DNA of 13,867 nt from JABDJZ01 sp047611125 (GCA_047611125.1 JBLFXH010000071.1:1-13867); one strand, 5' to 3'. Counted from the stretch's first letter, positions 7,022 through 13,854 are shown. Notes: generated by a model from the sequence alone, not told the origin. A program made the numbers and translations.

Positions 7022-8428
7022 ATGCCCCACTTTCGCCGCTCAAATCTCATCGTCCTGGCCCTCCTCCTATCGGTGGTTGGCCTAACGTCCTGCGAGCTAC
7101 TTGGGGATACCTCGCTGCCTGACTACGCCAGCATCGCCAATATCAGCTATGTCCGGGACGTTCAGGTCCTATTCGACGATCAGTGCGCCGCCTGTCACGA
7201 TGGGTCCCAGACACCGCTTGACCTCACTTCTATGACGGGATTGCGCGCGGGAACGGACGCCGGAGGAGCAGTCATCCCGTTCGCCGCAGACAGAAGCCGG
7301 CTGATTCGCATGCTTTCCACCCGAACGGGAGGCGTCCACCCTGTGGATGTGGGACAAGAAGCCGTGACCGAGGCGGAGTTCGATTTTCTAAAGCGATGGA
7401 TCGACGCCGGGGCCCGAGACGATGACGGGCAGCCCATGTACGCCGATGCCGCGCACACGGCCATCGCCTCATTTCCGGACGAGGCCCTCATAGCCATTCT
7501 GGATACCGACCGTCTGGCTGTCGCCCGACTCATAGATCTTGAGTCGCTCGGTTTCGCGGCGAGTTCGAGGCCCACCGCCGTGGCCGCCATTCCTGACGGA
7601 AGCGGCTGGTTCGTGTCCCTCCCGGGCGAGGGCATTGTGCTTCGATTCGATTCCGGACACACACTGCGCGGGCTCGCAGAGATCGAATCAGCGGGTGCCC
7701 TGGACGCTTCATTCGACGGAGCCTGGCTGGTTTCGGGCCGGATTGCCGGCAGAGGGCAAGACCAGATTGAAACCGTTGAGACTGGAGACATGCGCGTCTT
7801 CCCGACGCAAAGCACCTTCCCGGATATGCAGGGGGTGGCTATTCGACCCCAGGGCGACATCGCCTACGCTGCCAGCCGGTCTGCAGACCAGATGGCCCTG
7901 ATCCTGGTGGGAAAGACGCAGCCGACCTACGTAGGAATGGACGGTCCCCGTCATGCCGTGAGTAGCATGGTTGTGACTCCGGACGGCAGCACGCTGGTGG
8001 CCTTCGGCAGTCAAAGCGGGCAGGGGATCTTGTTTGACCTGACCGTCCCAGAATCACCAAGGCAGACAGGAGTCGTCGATTTCGGCGGATCCCTCCTAAT
8101 GGGTACTCAGTCGGGTTCGCAGGGTGCTGTCCTCACAACATCGGGTCAGGTCCGCGTGGCCGAGCTCGCGCCCGGCTCCATTGCCCGGACCCTGGCGATC
8201 AACTCCCAAGCTACATCGCTCGGAGCGGCGGGCTCTGTCCTTGTAGTCGGCAGCCGCGACACGGGTCTGTCAACTGGCCCCAATTTCAGTGATCAGCCTG
8301 TAGTCGGCGTTATCACGGTCTTGGATGCGGCGACCGGCCAAGTCCTGAGGCACATCCAGGTAGACGGAGTGCCAGGTCGGATCACTGGGCTTTTCGGCGC
8401 AACTCCCACCAAGACAGGCCGCCAGTAA
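7022..8428 (+). CDS. Lipoprotein with cytochrome c-like (CxxCH) domain and propeller-like region
   Basis: Envelope lipoprotein of 468 residues. Residues 1-24 are a lipoprotein signal ending in lipobox LTSC (acylated Cys24). About 43-131 resembles the planctomycete-type cytochrome domain: VQVLFDDQCAACH (heme site 55-59), PLDLTSMTGLRAG, SRLIRML, and FLKRWIDAGA. The position where such domains usually have Met-Pro reads His106-Pro107, so the sixth heme ligand may be His. From about 180 to 455 repeated beta strands (AVAAIPDGSGWFVSLPGEGI, GVAIRPQGDIAYAASRS, SMVVTPDGSTLVAFGS, GVITVLDAATGQVLRHI) suggest a YVTN/WD40-like propeller. It follows the two T9SS propeller proteins after 55 bases and is probably in their operon. 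Electron carrier, redox sensor or surface scaffold are all possible; c-type heme attachment is inferred from the motif only. Its last 47 bases overlap the convergent popT. Confidence 0.85.
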   Translation: MPHFRRSNLIVLALLLSVVGLTSCELLGDTSLPDYASIANISYVRDVQVLFDDQCAACHDGSQTPLDLTSMTGLRAGTDAGGAVIPFAADRSRLIRMLSTRTGGVHPVDVGQEAVTEAEFDFLKRWIDAGARDDDGQPMYADAAHTAIASFPDEALIAILDTDRLAVARLIDLESLGFAASSRPTAVAAIPDGSGWFVSLPGEGIVLRFDSGHTLRGLAEIESAGALDASFDGAWLVSGRIAGRGQDQIETVETGDMRVFPTQSTFPDMQGVAIRPQGDIAYAASRSADQMALILVGKTQPTYVGMDGPRHAVSSMVVTPDGSTLVAFGSQSGQGILFDLTVPESPRQTGVVDFGGSLLMGTQSGSQGAVLTTSGQVRVAELAPGSIARTLAINSQATSLGAAGSVLVVGSRDTGLSTGPNFSDQPVVGVITVLDAATGQVLRHIQVDGVPGRITGLFGATPTKTGRQ

Positions 8429-9254
8429 CAGCAAGCCCCAGGACGGCCAGCGCAATGGCCGCGCCGATGGCATCCCCAGGCACCGGGAGCCGCGGGTCCA
8501 TCGAGGCATCCAGCCATGGCCAAAGGGCGCGAAGCGAGCCAATCATAAGCCCGACCAGCACGGCCATGGTAGCATCGTGCCGATTCTTGAGAAGCCAGTT
8601 CAGCAGGACGGTGAATCCGGCCAGGCCCACCGCCGCTCCAGCTCCGAAGAGCGCAATGAAGCCAAGGTCGAGGGACCCTAGCGCCGAGAGCGTAGCCTCA
8701 TACATCCCGAATACGAGCAGTAGATAGGCGCCACTCACACCAGGCAAGACCATGGCGCTGATGGCCAGGGAGGCGGCACCGAAGATCATCCAGGCTTCCG
8801 GGTCCGGCGTGGCCCGCGTGGGAAGCGAGGACAGCAGCCAGGCAAGGCCTCCGGCCACCAATACGAGGACCAGAGTCAGAGGCGTCCGCTTGCCGATTCG
8901 TACCCACGGTATGGGCAGCGAGCCAACGATCAGTCCAAAGAACAGGCTCCTCATCAACGCCGGATGCGTCTCAAGCAGGTTCGATAGGAGCTCCGCTCCG
9001 AGAAAGGGTGCCGCCAGAATCCCGATCACAAGCGGGGCTAGGAACGGCCATTGCAAAGCCTTGACGCCGTCCACAAAGGCTGGCCAGTCGCCCCGTACCA
9101 GGCTAACCCCTGATTGGACGCCGTCGTTCGCGACTCCAATGACCCGTTCGTAGATGCCAAAGATCAAGGCCATGGTGCCGCCAGAAACGCCGGGGATCAC
9201 GTTCGCGACCCCTATACCGAAACCATGCAGGAAGTGCTTCAGGTAGGCGAGCAT
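8382..9254 (-). CDS. popT: DUF368 family undecaprenyl-phosphate translocase (PopT-like)
   Basis: Polytopic inner-membrane protein, 290 residues. DUF368 proteins (PopT) have been shown in other bacteria to flip undecaprenyl phosphate back to the cytoplasmic face, recycling the carrier for peptidoglycan and other surface polymers. Signatures: HGFGIGVANVIPGVSGGTMA (10-29, with PGVSGG at 21-26), followed by FGIYERVI, and an internal second copy MVLPGVSGAYLLLVFGMYEA (168-187), the pseudo-symmetric repeat typical of the family. Several hydrophobic segments follow (for example 72-92, 103-118, 126-143, 200-222, 264-282). I chose the ATG at 9254; the longer frame from 9308 would begin inside a terminator stem. 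Only 27 bases separate that terminator's T-run from this start, leaving little room for a promoter. The 3' end overlaps the convergent lipoprotein gene. Confidence 0.92.
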   Translation of the reverse strand: MLAYLKHFLHGFGIGVANVIPGVSGGTMALIFGIYERVIGVANDGVQSGVSLVRGDWPAFVDGVKALQWPFLAPLVIGILAAPFLGAELLSNLLETHPALMRSLFFGLIVGSLPIPWVRIGKRTPLTLVLVLVAGGLAWLLSSLPTRATPDPEAWMIFGAASLAISAMVLPGVSGAYLLLVFGMYEATLSALGSLDLGFIALFGAGAAVGLAGFTVLLNWLLKNRHDATMAVLVGLMIGSLRALWPWLDASMDPRLPVPGDAIGAAIALAVLGLAVTGGLSWWELRRKAQ

Positions 9255-9280
9255 AGGCGGAGAACTGGAGGGTTTGGTCA

Positions 9281-9319
9281 ACAACAAAAAAGCGGCGACC
9301 CGAAGCATCGGGCCGCCGC
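9281..9319 (-). terminator. Strong intrinsic terminator after the TPR gene
   Basis: On the minus strand GCGGCGGCCCGA (9319-9308) pairs with TCGGGTCGCCGC (9303-9292), a 12-bp stem with one G-U wobble and a 4-base loop, followed by TTTTTTGTTGT (9291-9281). It lies 28 bases past the TPR stop. On the plus strand only four A/T bases follow, so it works in one direction. Confidence 0.88.
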
Positions 9320-9346
9320 CAAAACGGTTTGTCTAAGAGGAGGATC

Positions 9347-10756
9347 CTAGGTGAGTCCCAGTGCTACTCGAACCCTCGGGTCTGCGCTCAGCTCAGGATA
9401 GGCTTCTGGCATTCCCTCGCGCTGCAGCGGGTCGAGGCTGAAGGACATCTTGATGGAGCGAAGTGCATCCTCCAACCGACCGAGCGCGAGGAAGGCCTTG
9501 GCCTGGCGGAAGTATGTGCTCGCGCAATCCGGCTTCATGTCCAACGCACGGCGATAAGCATCCAGTGCCTCTTCGGGACGTCGGGCCTCATACAGGGTCT
9601 CGGCGAAGTCTAGCCAAGCCTCGCGGTTTTCCGGCTTCAGGCGAACCACCGTGCGGTATGCCGAAACGGCCTCGCCGACTCTACGCAGGTTGTAGGCGCA
9701 ATCGCCCTTCGCGTACCAGAAGTCAGCCGTATGAGGACTGAGCACCACGGCGCGATTGAAAAACACAAGAGCTTCGTCGTAGCGCTCCATGGCATCGAAA
9801 CAGCAGCCGAGACCGTACCACGCCTCAGCGTAGGAGTCGTCTGCCTCGATGGCCTGCTCGAAAAACTTGATGGCCTTGCGGTACTCACGCTTCTCTTCGT
9901 ACGCCAGGGCAACGTTGTAACTCGTGGCCGAGTCGTTGCCCTCGAGTTCGAGAACGCGTTTGTAGCTCTCGATAGCCTCGTCCAGCATCCCGAGGTTGGC
10001 CTGCGCATTGCCCCGATTGTAGTAGGCTGACGCAAATTCTTCCGAGATGACGAGCGCCATGTCGTAGGAACTGACGGCGTCGATATACTTGCCGGCACGA
10101 TTCAGGACGATACCACGATTGTACCACGCATCGTGCGAGTACGGGTCGATATCCAGGTGGCGGTCGTAGGCCTCGATGGCCTTGTCCGCGTTGTTGGCGC
10201 GATCGTAGCAGAACCCGAGCTCGTACCAGACTTCCGGATGCTCGGCGTTAGCCTCAGCGCAGCCTTCAAAGGTCTCGACGGCCTCGGTCAGACGGTTGAG
10301 GCGTTCAAGCGTGACGCCTTTGTTAAAGAGCGCTTCATCGCTGACCGGATCTATCAGGAGCGCCTCCTTATAGCTTTCGATGGCCTCTTCGGGGCGATCA
10401 AGACTGTCGAGTGTAATGCCCCGGTTGACGAGGGTCTCGAGGTCGGCCGGGTTCAGGGCCAGCGTGCGGTCGTAGGCGTCTAGGGCTTCTTTATGGCGCC
10501 CAAGGTTGTTAAGCAGGATCCCCCTGCGCATCCAACCATCGGACGAGAATGGCTGGGCATCCAGAACGCGATCGATTACGCGCAGGGCGTCGTCGTAACG
10601 ACTCTGCTCGTAATAAAACGTTGCGATATCCTCTAGCGTGTCGGAGTCGAAATAGTCAGACCCTCCCGAATGCTCGAAGGAAGCAGCAAGGTCTTTTAGG
10701 CGATCTTCATTTCTAGACTCGTCAAAATCATCGAATCCGAAGTTAAGCATGCTCAT
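9347..10756 (-). CDS. Tetratricopeptide repeat protein (12 tandem TPRs)
   Basis: Scaffold-type protein of 469 residues with no signal peptide or membrane segment, so probably cytoplasmic. After an acidic N-terminus (MSMLNFGFDDFDESRNEDRL), about residues 42-448 form twelve helical repeats, from the second one strictly 34 residues long with no insertions, each with the TPR pattern W/Y..G/R...N..G....A...Y..AL...P (for example WYNRGIVLNRAGKYIDAVSS, YYNRGNAQANLGMLDEAIES). The tail ends AYPELSADPRVRVALGLT. Such super-helices bind peptides or partner proteins; the partner cannot be named. M1 (10756) and M3 (10750) are both possible starts. It is divergent from thymidylate kinase across a 166-base gap and upstream of popT, separated from it by the terminator at 9281-9319. 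Confidence 0.93.
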   Translation of the reverse strand: MSMLNFGFDDFDESRNEDRLKDLAASFEHSGGSDYFDSDTLEDIATFYYEQSRYDDALRVIDRVLDAQPFSSDGWMRRGILLNNLGRHKEALDAYDRTLALNPADLETLVNRGITLDSLDRPEEAIESYKEALLIDPVSDEALFNKGVTLERLNRLTEAVETFEGCAEANAEHPEVWYELGFCYDRANNADKAIEAYDRHLDIDPYSHDAWYNRGIVLNRAGKYIDAVSSYDMALVISEEFASAYYNRGNAQANLGMLDEAIESYKRVLELEGNDSATSYNVALAYEEKREYRKAIKFFEQAIEADDSYAEAWYGLGCCFDAMERYDEALVFFNRAVVLSPHTADFWYAKGDCAYNLRRVGEAVSAYRTVVRLKPENREAWLDFAETLYEARRPEEALDAYRRALDMKPDCASTYFRQAKAFLALGRLEDALRSIKMSFSLDPLQREGMPEAYPELSADPRVRVALGLT

Positions 10757-10922
10757 GAACTATGACGGCGCCTTGCAAAGAGCGCTTATAAGCTTCGCTT
10801 ACGCGATGGTTCGCTGAAAATATGAACTGAAGCGGGCGTCTGCACTAACAAGCGTCCGCCAACCACCATTATCTATAACGACTCAATTGTAGATTCTTGC
10901 GATTCAAAGCCTGCTGGAGAAC
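10757..10922. promoter_or_regulatory. Divergent intergenic region between the TPR gene and tmk
   Basis: This 166-base, relatively AT-rich gap must hold promoters for both directions. I see a perfect 10-bp palindrome GCTTATAAGC (10784-10793), a TATAAC at about 10875-10880 that could be a -10 for tmk but lacks a good -35, and a weak inverted repeat GCGGGCG/CGTCCGC (10832-10858). None of these is decisive. GGAGA just before the tmk ATG is a Shine-Dalgarno-like stretch with unusually short spacing. Confidence 0.4.
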
Positions 10923-11576
10923 ATGTTCCTGGTTTCATTTGAGGGTCTCGACGGTTCAGGAAAGAGCACGCAAGCTCACTTGCTGGCGGACTGGTTTCAA
11001 ACGCGTGGTTTCGAGGTCGAGCTCCTCCGTGAGCCCGGTGGCACCGATACGTCCGAGGTAATCCGAGACCTGCTCCTGGACAAAGCGCGACGGATAGACC
11101 CGTTCGCCGAGCTACTGTTGTTCAGCGCAGCGCGATCTCAGATGGTCACCGAGAAGGTCCGTCCAATGCTCGAGGCCGGTGTGGTAGTAATCTGTGATCG
11201 GTTTTTCGATTCGACAACCGCGTACCAAGGCTTCGGCCGCGGGCTTGCCGAGCCGGTGTGGCTAAACGCATTCCATCGCCAGGTTACAGGCGGGTTGGTG
11301 CCACATCGCACCTATCTAATAGAGATCACGCCCGAGTTGGCGAGGTCACGCAGGCAGGGCAGATCAGAGGATGACCGCATGGAGGCGTCCGGAGAGGCAT
11401 TCTACCGGCAGGTATACGATGGGTATCGATGGCTGGCCGAGAGCGAACCGGACCGTGTTCGTTGTTTGGATGGATCCGGGAGCATCCAACAGTTGGCCGA
11501 AGCCATTCGGAAGGACGCCGAAGCCCTGGTAAAAGGAACAGGCCGCCCCGGGTCCGGTATCGGCGCCACAATCTGA
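10923..11576 (+). CDS. tmk: Thymidylate kinase
   Basis: Cytoplasmic dTMP kinase (ATP + dTMP to ADP + dTDP), essential for dTTP supply. 217 residues, the normal family size. Seen: P-loop GLDGSGKST (8-16), REPGG (36-40), the CDRFFDSTTAYQG block (91-103) that contacts the nucleotide, and the LID region RSRRQGRSEDDRME (141-154) with several arginines. The P-loop lacks the Arg of the E. coli-type enzyme, so catalytic Arg is likely supplied by the LID (type II-like). The ATG fits the natural family start (MFLVSFEGLDG). A short Gly-rich tail (TGRPGSGIGATI) follows the last helix. The stop is 5 bases before the fur start, so the two are probably co-transcribed. Confidence 0.96.
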   Translation: MFLVSFEGLDGSGKSTQAHLLADWFQTRGFEVELLREPGGTDTSEVIRDLLLDKARRIDPFAELLLFSAARSQMVTEKVRPMLEAGVVVICDRFFDSTTAYQGFGRGLAEPVWLNAFHRQVTGGLVPHRTYLIEITPELARSRRQGRSEDDRMEASGEAFYRQVYDGYRWLAESEPDRVRCLDGSGSIQQLAEAIRKDAEALVKGTGRPGSGIGATI

Positions 11577-11581
11577 CGAGT

Positions 11582-12064
11582 ATGCCCGAACTGGCCACAG
11601 AACAAAAGGAGAGCGTCCACCGCATTTTTGCGGACTTCCTCAAGACTAGGCGGCAGCGCCAGACTCCTGAGCGATTCGCGGTCCTGGATGCGGTCTATGC
11701 GCAGCCCGGCCACTTTGACGCCGATGAGTTGTACGTAGTACTCCTGAAGGGAGCCGTCAAGGTTAGTCGAGCTACGGTATACAATACTCTGGAGTTGCTC
11801 TGCGAGTGCCAGCTAGTGGCTCGGCATCAGTTTGGCAAGAAGCAATCCATGTATGAGGCCGCCTACAGCTACTGGCAGCACGATCACCTGATCTGCATGG
11901 ACTGCAACGAGCTGTTCGAATTCTGCGACCCACGGATCCAGAGTATCCAAGAGATGGTGTCGGACGTTTTCCAGTTTGACATCCGTCACCACTCCTTGCA
12001 TATGTATGGACGATGCCGCAGAGAGGCGTGTCCGAATCGAGACCCGGCCCCGACAGAGGCATGA
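11582..12064 (+). CDS. fur: Fur-family metal-responsive transcription regulator
   Basis: DNA-binding repressor of the Fur/PerR family, 160 residues from the ATG at 11582. N-terminal winged helix: RRQRQTPERFAVLDAV (23-38), HFDADELYVVL, and recognition helix VSRATVYNTLELL (61-73). C-terminal metal/dimer domain: YWQHDHLICMDCNELFEF with His100, His102, Cys105, Cys108; DPRIQSIQEMV; HHSLHMYGRC (136-145) and a second Cys pair Cys145/Cys150 with CX4C spacing as in E. coli Fur. The structural zinc site looks complete. The sequence style fits iron-responsive Fur, but PerR or Zur cannot be excluded from sequence. An in-frame extension back to 11429 lies inside tmk and is rejected. No convincing Fur box was found in this window. 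Confidence 0.93.
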   Translation: MPELATEQKESVHRIFADFLKTRRQRQTPERFAVLDAVYAQPGHFDADELYVVLLKGAVKVSRATVYNTLELLCECQLVARHQFGKKQSMYEAAYSYWQHDHLICMDCNELFEFCDPRIQSIQEMVSDVFQFDIRHHSLHMYGRCRREACPNRDPAPTEA

Positions 12065-12101
12065 AATATGCAGGGAAGAGGTTTACACCCCTCAAACTGT
12101 G

Positions 12102-12131
12102 TTGAATCCCATGAATTGGGCCCTACCTTTC
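12102..12131 (+). promoter_or_regulatory. Possible Bacteroidota-type promoter
   Basis: TTG (12102-12104), 19 bases, then TACCTTTC (12124-12131) is close to the Bacteroidota pattern TTTG-N17-23-TAnnTTTG. If used, transcription would begin around 12136-12140, downstream of the ATG at 12111, favouring the GTG at 12156 as the true start of the next gene. Pattern match by eye only. Confidence 0.3.
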
Positions 12132-12155
12132 GGATCCTACCGCAAAGACCTCTCT

Positions 12156-12560
12156 GTGAGACCAATCTCTGTCCTTCTATCGGTCCTCGTGCTTACCGCC
12201 GCGTCCTTCGGGTACGGCGCAAAGCTTGAGTATTTCGAGATCGTTCCCGATGGTCGTGACTTCGTCGTCAAATGGCAGATGGAGACCGAAGACGAGGTGA
12301 GGGAATATGAACTGACCCGGCGGACTCCGTACAGCAACCAGCAGTTTGTCAAGGTGCAGGGGCTGGTGGCACACGGGACGGGCGTTCCCTACGAGTTTCG
12401 GGATGACCAGGTCTACAAGTCGGCCTCGGACCAGTTGGATTACCGACTGGAAGTGATCTACCAGAACGGACTTCGCGAAGTAGTGCTTACGCAGTCTGTG
12501 AACTACACCAGCACCGCAAAACGCAGAACGTGGGGAAGCATCAAGGCGATGTTCCAGTAG
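12156..12560 (+). CDS. Small exported beta-rich protein of unknown function
   Basis: Not assigned to a characterised family. From GTG 12156 it has 134 residues, beginning with a compact signal peptide (MRPISVLLSVLVLTAASFGY, cleaved near YG-A). An in-frame ATG at 12111 would add 15 residues (MNWALPFGSYRKDLS) before it. The mature part reads as alternating strands: KLEYFEIVPDGRDFVVKW, EVREYELTRR, QFVKVQGLVAHGTG, YEFRDDQVYK, LDYRLEVIYQNG. This pattern (W in strand B, Tyr-Arg-Leu in a late strand) resembles a single fibronectin type III domain. The C-terminus STAKRRTWGSIKAMFQ is basic and looks like a conserved tail. No T9SS sorting domain or lipobox. It lies between fur and pyrR and overlaps the latter if that gene starts at GTG 12530. 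Confidence 0.75.
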   Translation: MRPISVLLSVLVLTAASFGYGAKLEYFEIVPDGRDFVVKWQMETEDEVREYELTRRTPYSNQQFVKVQGLVAHGTGVPYEFRDDQVYKSASDQLDYRLEVIYQNGLREVVLTQSVNYTSTAKRRTWGSIKAMFQ

Positions 12561-13075
12561 CAGAGGGTCTTAGGACTCGGTTGTTGAACGCAGAGCAGGT
12601 TGGCCGGATGATCCGTCGCCTGGCCTACGAGATACTGGAGCGGAATCGCGGCTCCGAGAACATTACCGTCCTGGGGATTCTTGCGCGCGGCCACGAGGTG
12701 GGGCAGGCGCTGGCGGCAGAGATCGCGACAATCGAGTCACGCCCCGTTGTCTACCATTCGCTGGACACCGCTCCCTATAGAGATGACGCAGTGGGGGCTC
12801 CGGAAGAGCCTGCTGAGGGCGGGCCTGCCATCGAGGACCGGGACGTTATCCTGGTAGACGATGTGCTTTTCACGGGTCGAACGGTAAGGGCTGCGCTAGA
12901 CGCTCTGATTCGGCTGGGCAGGCCGAGGTCAATCCAGCTTACTGTCCTGATTGATCGCGGTCACCGAGAGTATCCCATCCAGCCAGATTTTGTCGGGAGA
13001 CGGATTCCCACCAAACACCGTGAACGCGTCGAGGTCAGGCTCGGTCCTGAGGCGTCGGTTGACGTGGTCGAATAG
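12530..13075 (+). CDS. pyrR: PyrR family pyrimidine regulator / uracil phosphoribosyltransferase
   Basis: Cytoplasmic phosphoribosyltransferase-fold protein; PyrR proteins bind pyr mRNA in some Gram-positives and can make UMP from uracil and PRPP. 181 residues from GTG 12530. Seen: LNAEQVGRMIRRLAYEILER (19-38), ILARGHEVGQ (50-59), the PRPP-binding motif VILVDDVLFTGRT (106-118), and DRGHREYPIQPDFVGRRIPT (142-161), which is diagnostic for PyrR. Start is uncertain: GTG 12530 overlaps the previous gene by 31 bases, while TTG 12581 has AGGA five bases ahead but would remove the first strand (TRLL) normally present. No other pyr gene or attenuator is visible, so whether it regulates or only salvages uracil is open; Bacteroidota PyrR roles are poorly defined. 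Its stop is 2 bases from the convergent PASTA gene. Confidence 0.93.
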   Translation: MGKHQGDVPVAEGLRTRLLNAEQVGRMIRRLAYEILERNRGSENITVLGILARGHEVGQALAAEIATIESRPVVYHSLDTAPYRDDAVGAPEEPAEGGPAIEDRDVILVDDVLFTGRTVRAALDALIRLGRPRSIQLTVLIDRGHREYPIQPDFVGRRIPTKHRERVEVRLGPEASVDVVE

Positions 13076-13077
13076 TC

Positions 13078-13854
13078 CTACTGATCGGAGCCGGTAGCAG
13101 CCCGTGTGCGGAGCCGGACCTCTGAGCCCTCTCTGACCGTCGTGCCAGCCGTCGGCCCCTGGTCCCGCACGATTCCGTTTGTGGGTCCTAGGACGACTGA
13201 GCGCAGACCCAGGGCCGTCAACTGGGCGGAGGCTTCGTCGGCGGGTAACTCAGCCACGTCAGGCACGACGACAAACTGGGCCGAGGGCCCGGTGCTGTAC
13301 CACAGCCGGACCAGCGATCCGCGCGGCACTCGCGCCTGAGGCCGAGGAAGCTGGCGGGAGATGACGTCCCTTGGAAAGTTCGACCTGATAGAATCTCGTT
13401 GCATTGCGCCAGTGGTGAGTCCGACCTCCGAGAGGAGTCCCGATACATCTCTTCTGGATCGACCAACCACAGAAGGGACAACTACAGTCGTAGTGTCTCC
13501 GGTATTAACAGTTACGTAGATGCTTCGACCCGGCTTGACGAGGGCCCCGCCTGGGGGGCGCTGATCGATAACCTTATCCCTTGGGAGGTTGAGCTTCCGG
13601 AGAACCTGCTGTTCCATAGACAGGCCCACCGCCGCCAAGGCGGAATCAGCAAGCGACGGAGGAAGGTTCATCACATCCGGTACCTGAACGGCCACGCCGT
13701 GCCGAGTGACAGTTGGCATTACGGCCCTATCAAATATGAGGTAGGCCACCAGGCCCACGAGAATCAGCGCGCCTAGGCCCCCCCAGAAATACCGATTCCT
13801 GAGAAACCTCAGACTGCCGTCAAGAAAACGTTTCAAATGCATCCTATATGTCAC
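13078..13854 (-). CDS. Membrane-anchored PASTA domain protein
   Basis: Single-pass inner-membrane protein, 258 residues, with a short basic cytoplasmic N-terminus (about 1-22), one membrane helix (about 23-42, GGLGALILVGLVAYLIF) and three PASTA domains outside: about 55-118 (VQVPDVMNLPPSLADSAL to VTVNTG), 123-187 (VVVPSVVGRSRRDVSGLL to LWYSTG) and 193-250 (FVVVPDVAELPADEASAQL to VRLRTR). PASTA repeats bind muropeptides or beta-lactam-like ligands in Ser/Thr kinases and PBP2x; here there is no kinase or transpeptidase part, so a peptidoglycan-sensing or structural role is inferred. Starts at 13854 and 13842 (M5) are both possible; the region upstream is cut by the window. It ends convergently against pyrR with no room for a separate terminator. 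Confidence 0.92.
   Translation of the reverse strand: MTYRMHLKRFLDGSLRFLRNRYFWGGLGALILVGLVAYLIFDRAVMPTVTRHGVAVQVPDVMNLPPSLADSALAAVGLSMEQQVLRKLNLPRDKVIDQRPPGGALVKPGRSIYVTVNTGDTTTVVVPSVVGRSRRDVSGLLSEVGLTTGAMQRDSIRSNFPRDVISRQLPRPQARVPRGSLVRLWYSTGPSAQFVVVPDVAELPADEASAQLTALGLRSVVLGPTNGIVRDQGPTAGTTVREGSEVRLRTRAATGSDQ

Noticed and set aside
6409..7050. 213-residue minus-strand frame
   Set aside because: Shadow of the T9SS tail region of paralog 2, with composition unlike a real protein.
7195..7860. 221-residue open frame on the minus strand
   Set aside because: Ser/Arg/Ala-rich shadow opposite the cytochrome-like lipoprotein, whose lipobox, CxxCH and propeller motifs make the plus strand the real one.
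8752..9153. 133-residue plus-strand frame
   Set aside because: Antisense to popT, which has clear PGVSG motifs and membrane segments.
9255..9308. 18-residue extension of PopT from ATG 9308
   Set aside because: Would place the start inside the stem of a strong terminator; the family starts near the HGFGIGVANVIPG helix.
9731..10483. Plus-strand frames of 99 and 116 residues with valine-rich text
   Set aside because: Periodic shadows produced by the TPR repeats on the other strand.
11429..11581. 51-residue N-terminal extension of Fur
   Set aside because: Out-of-frame reading of tmk; Fur proteins begin close to the chosen ATG.
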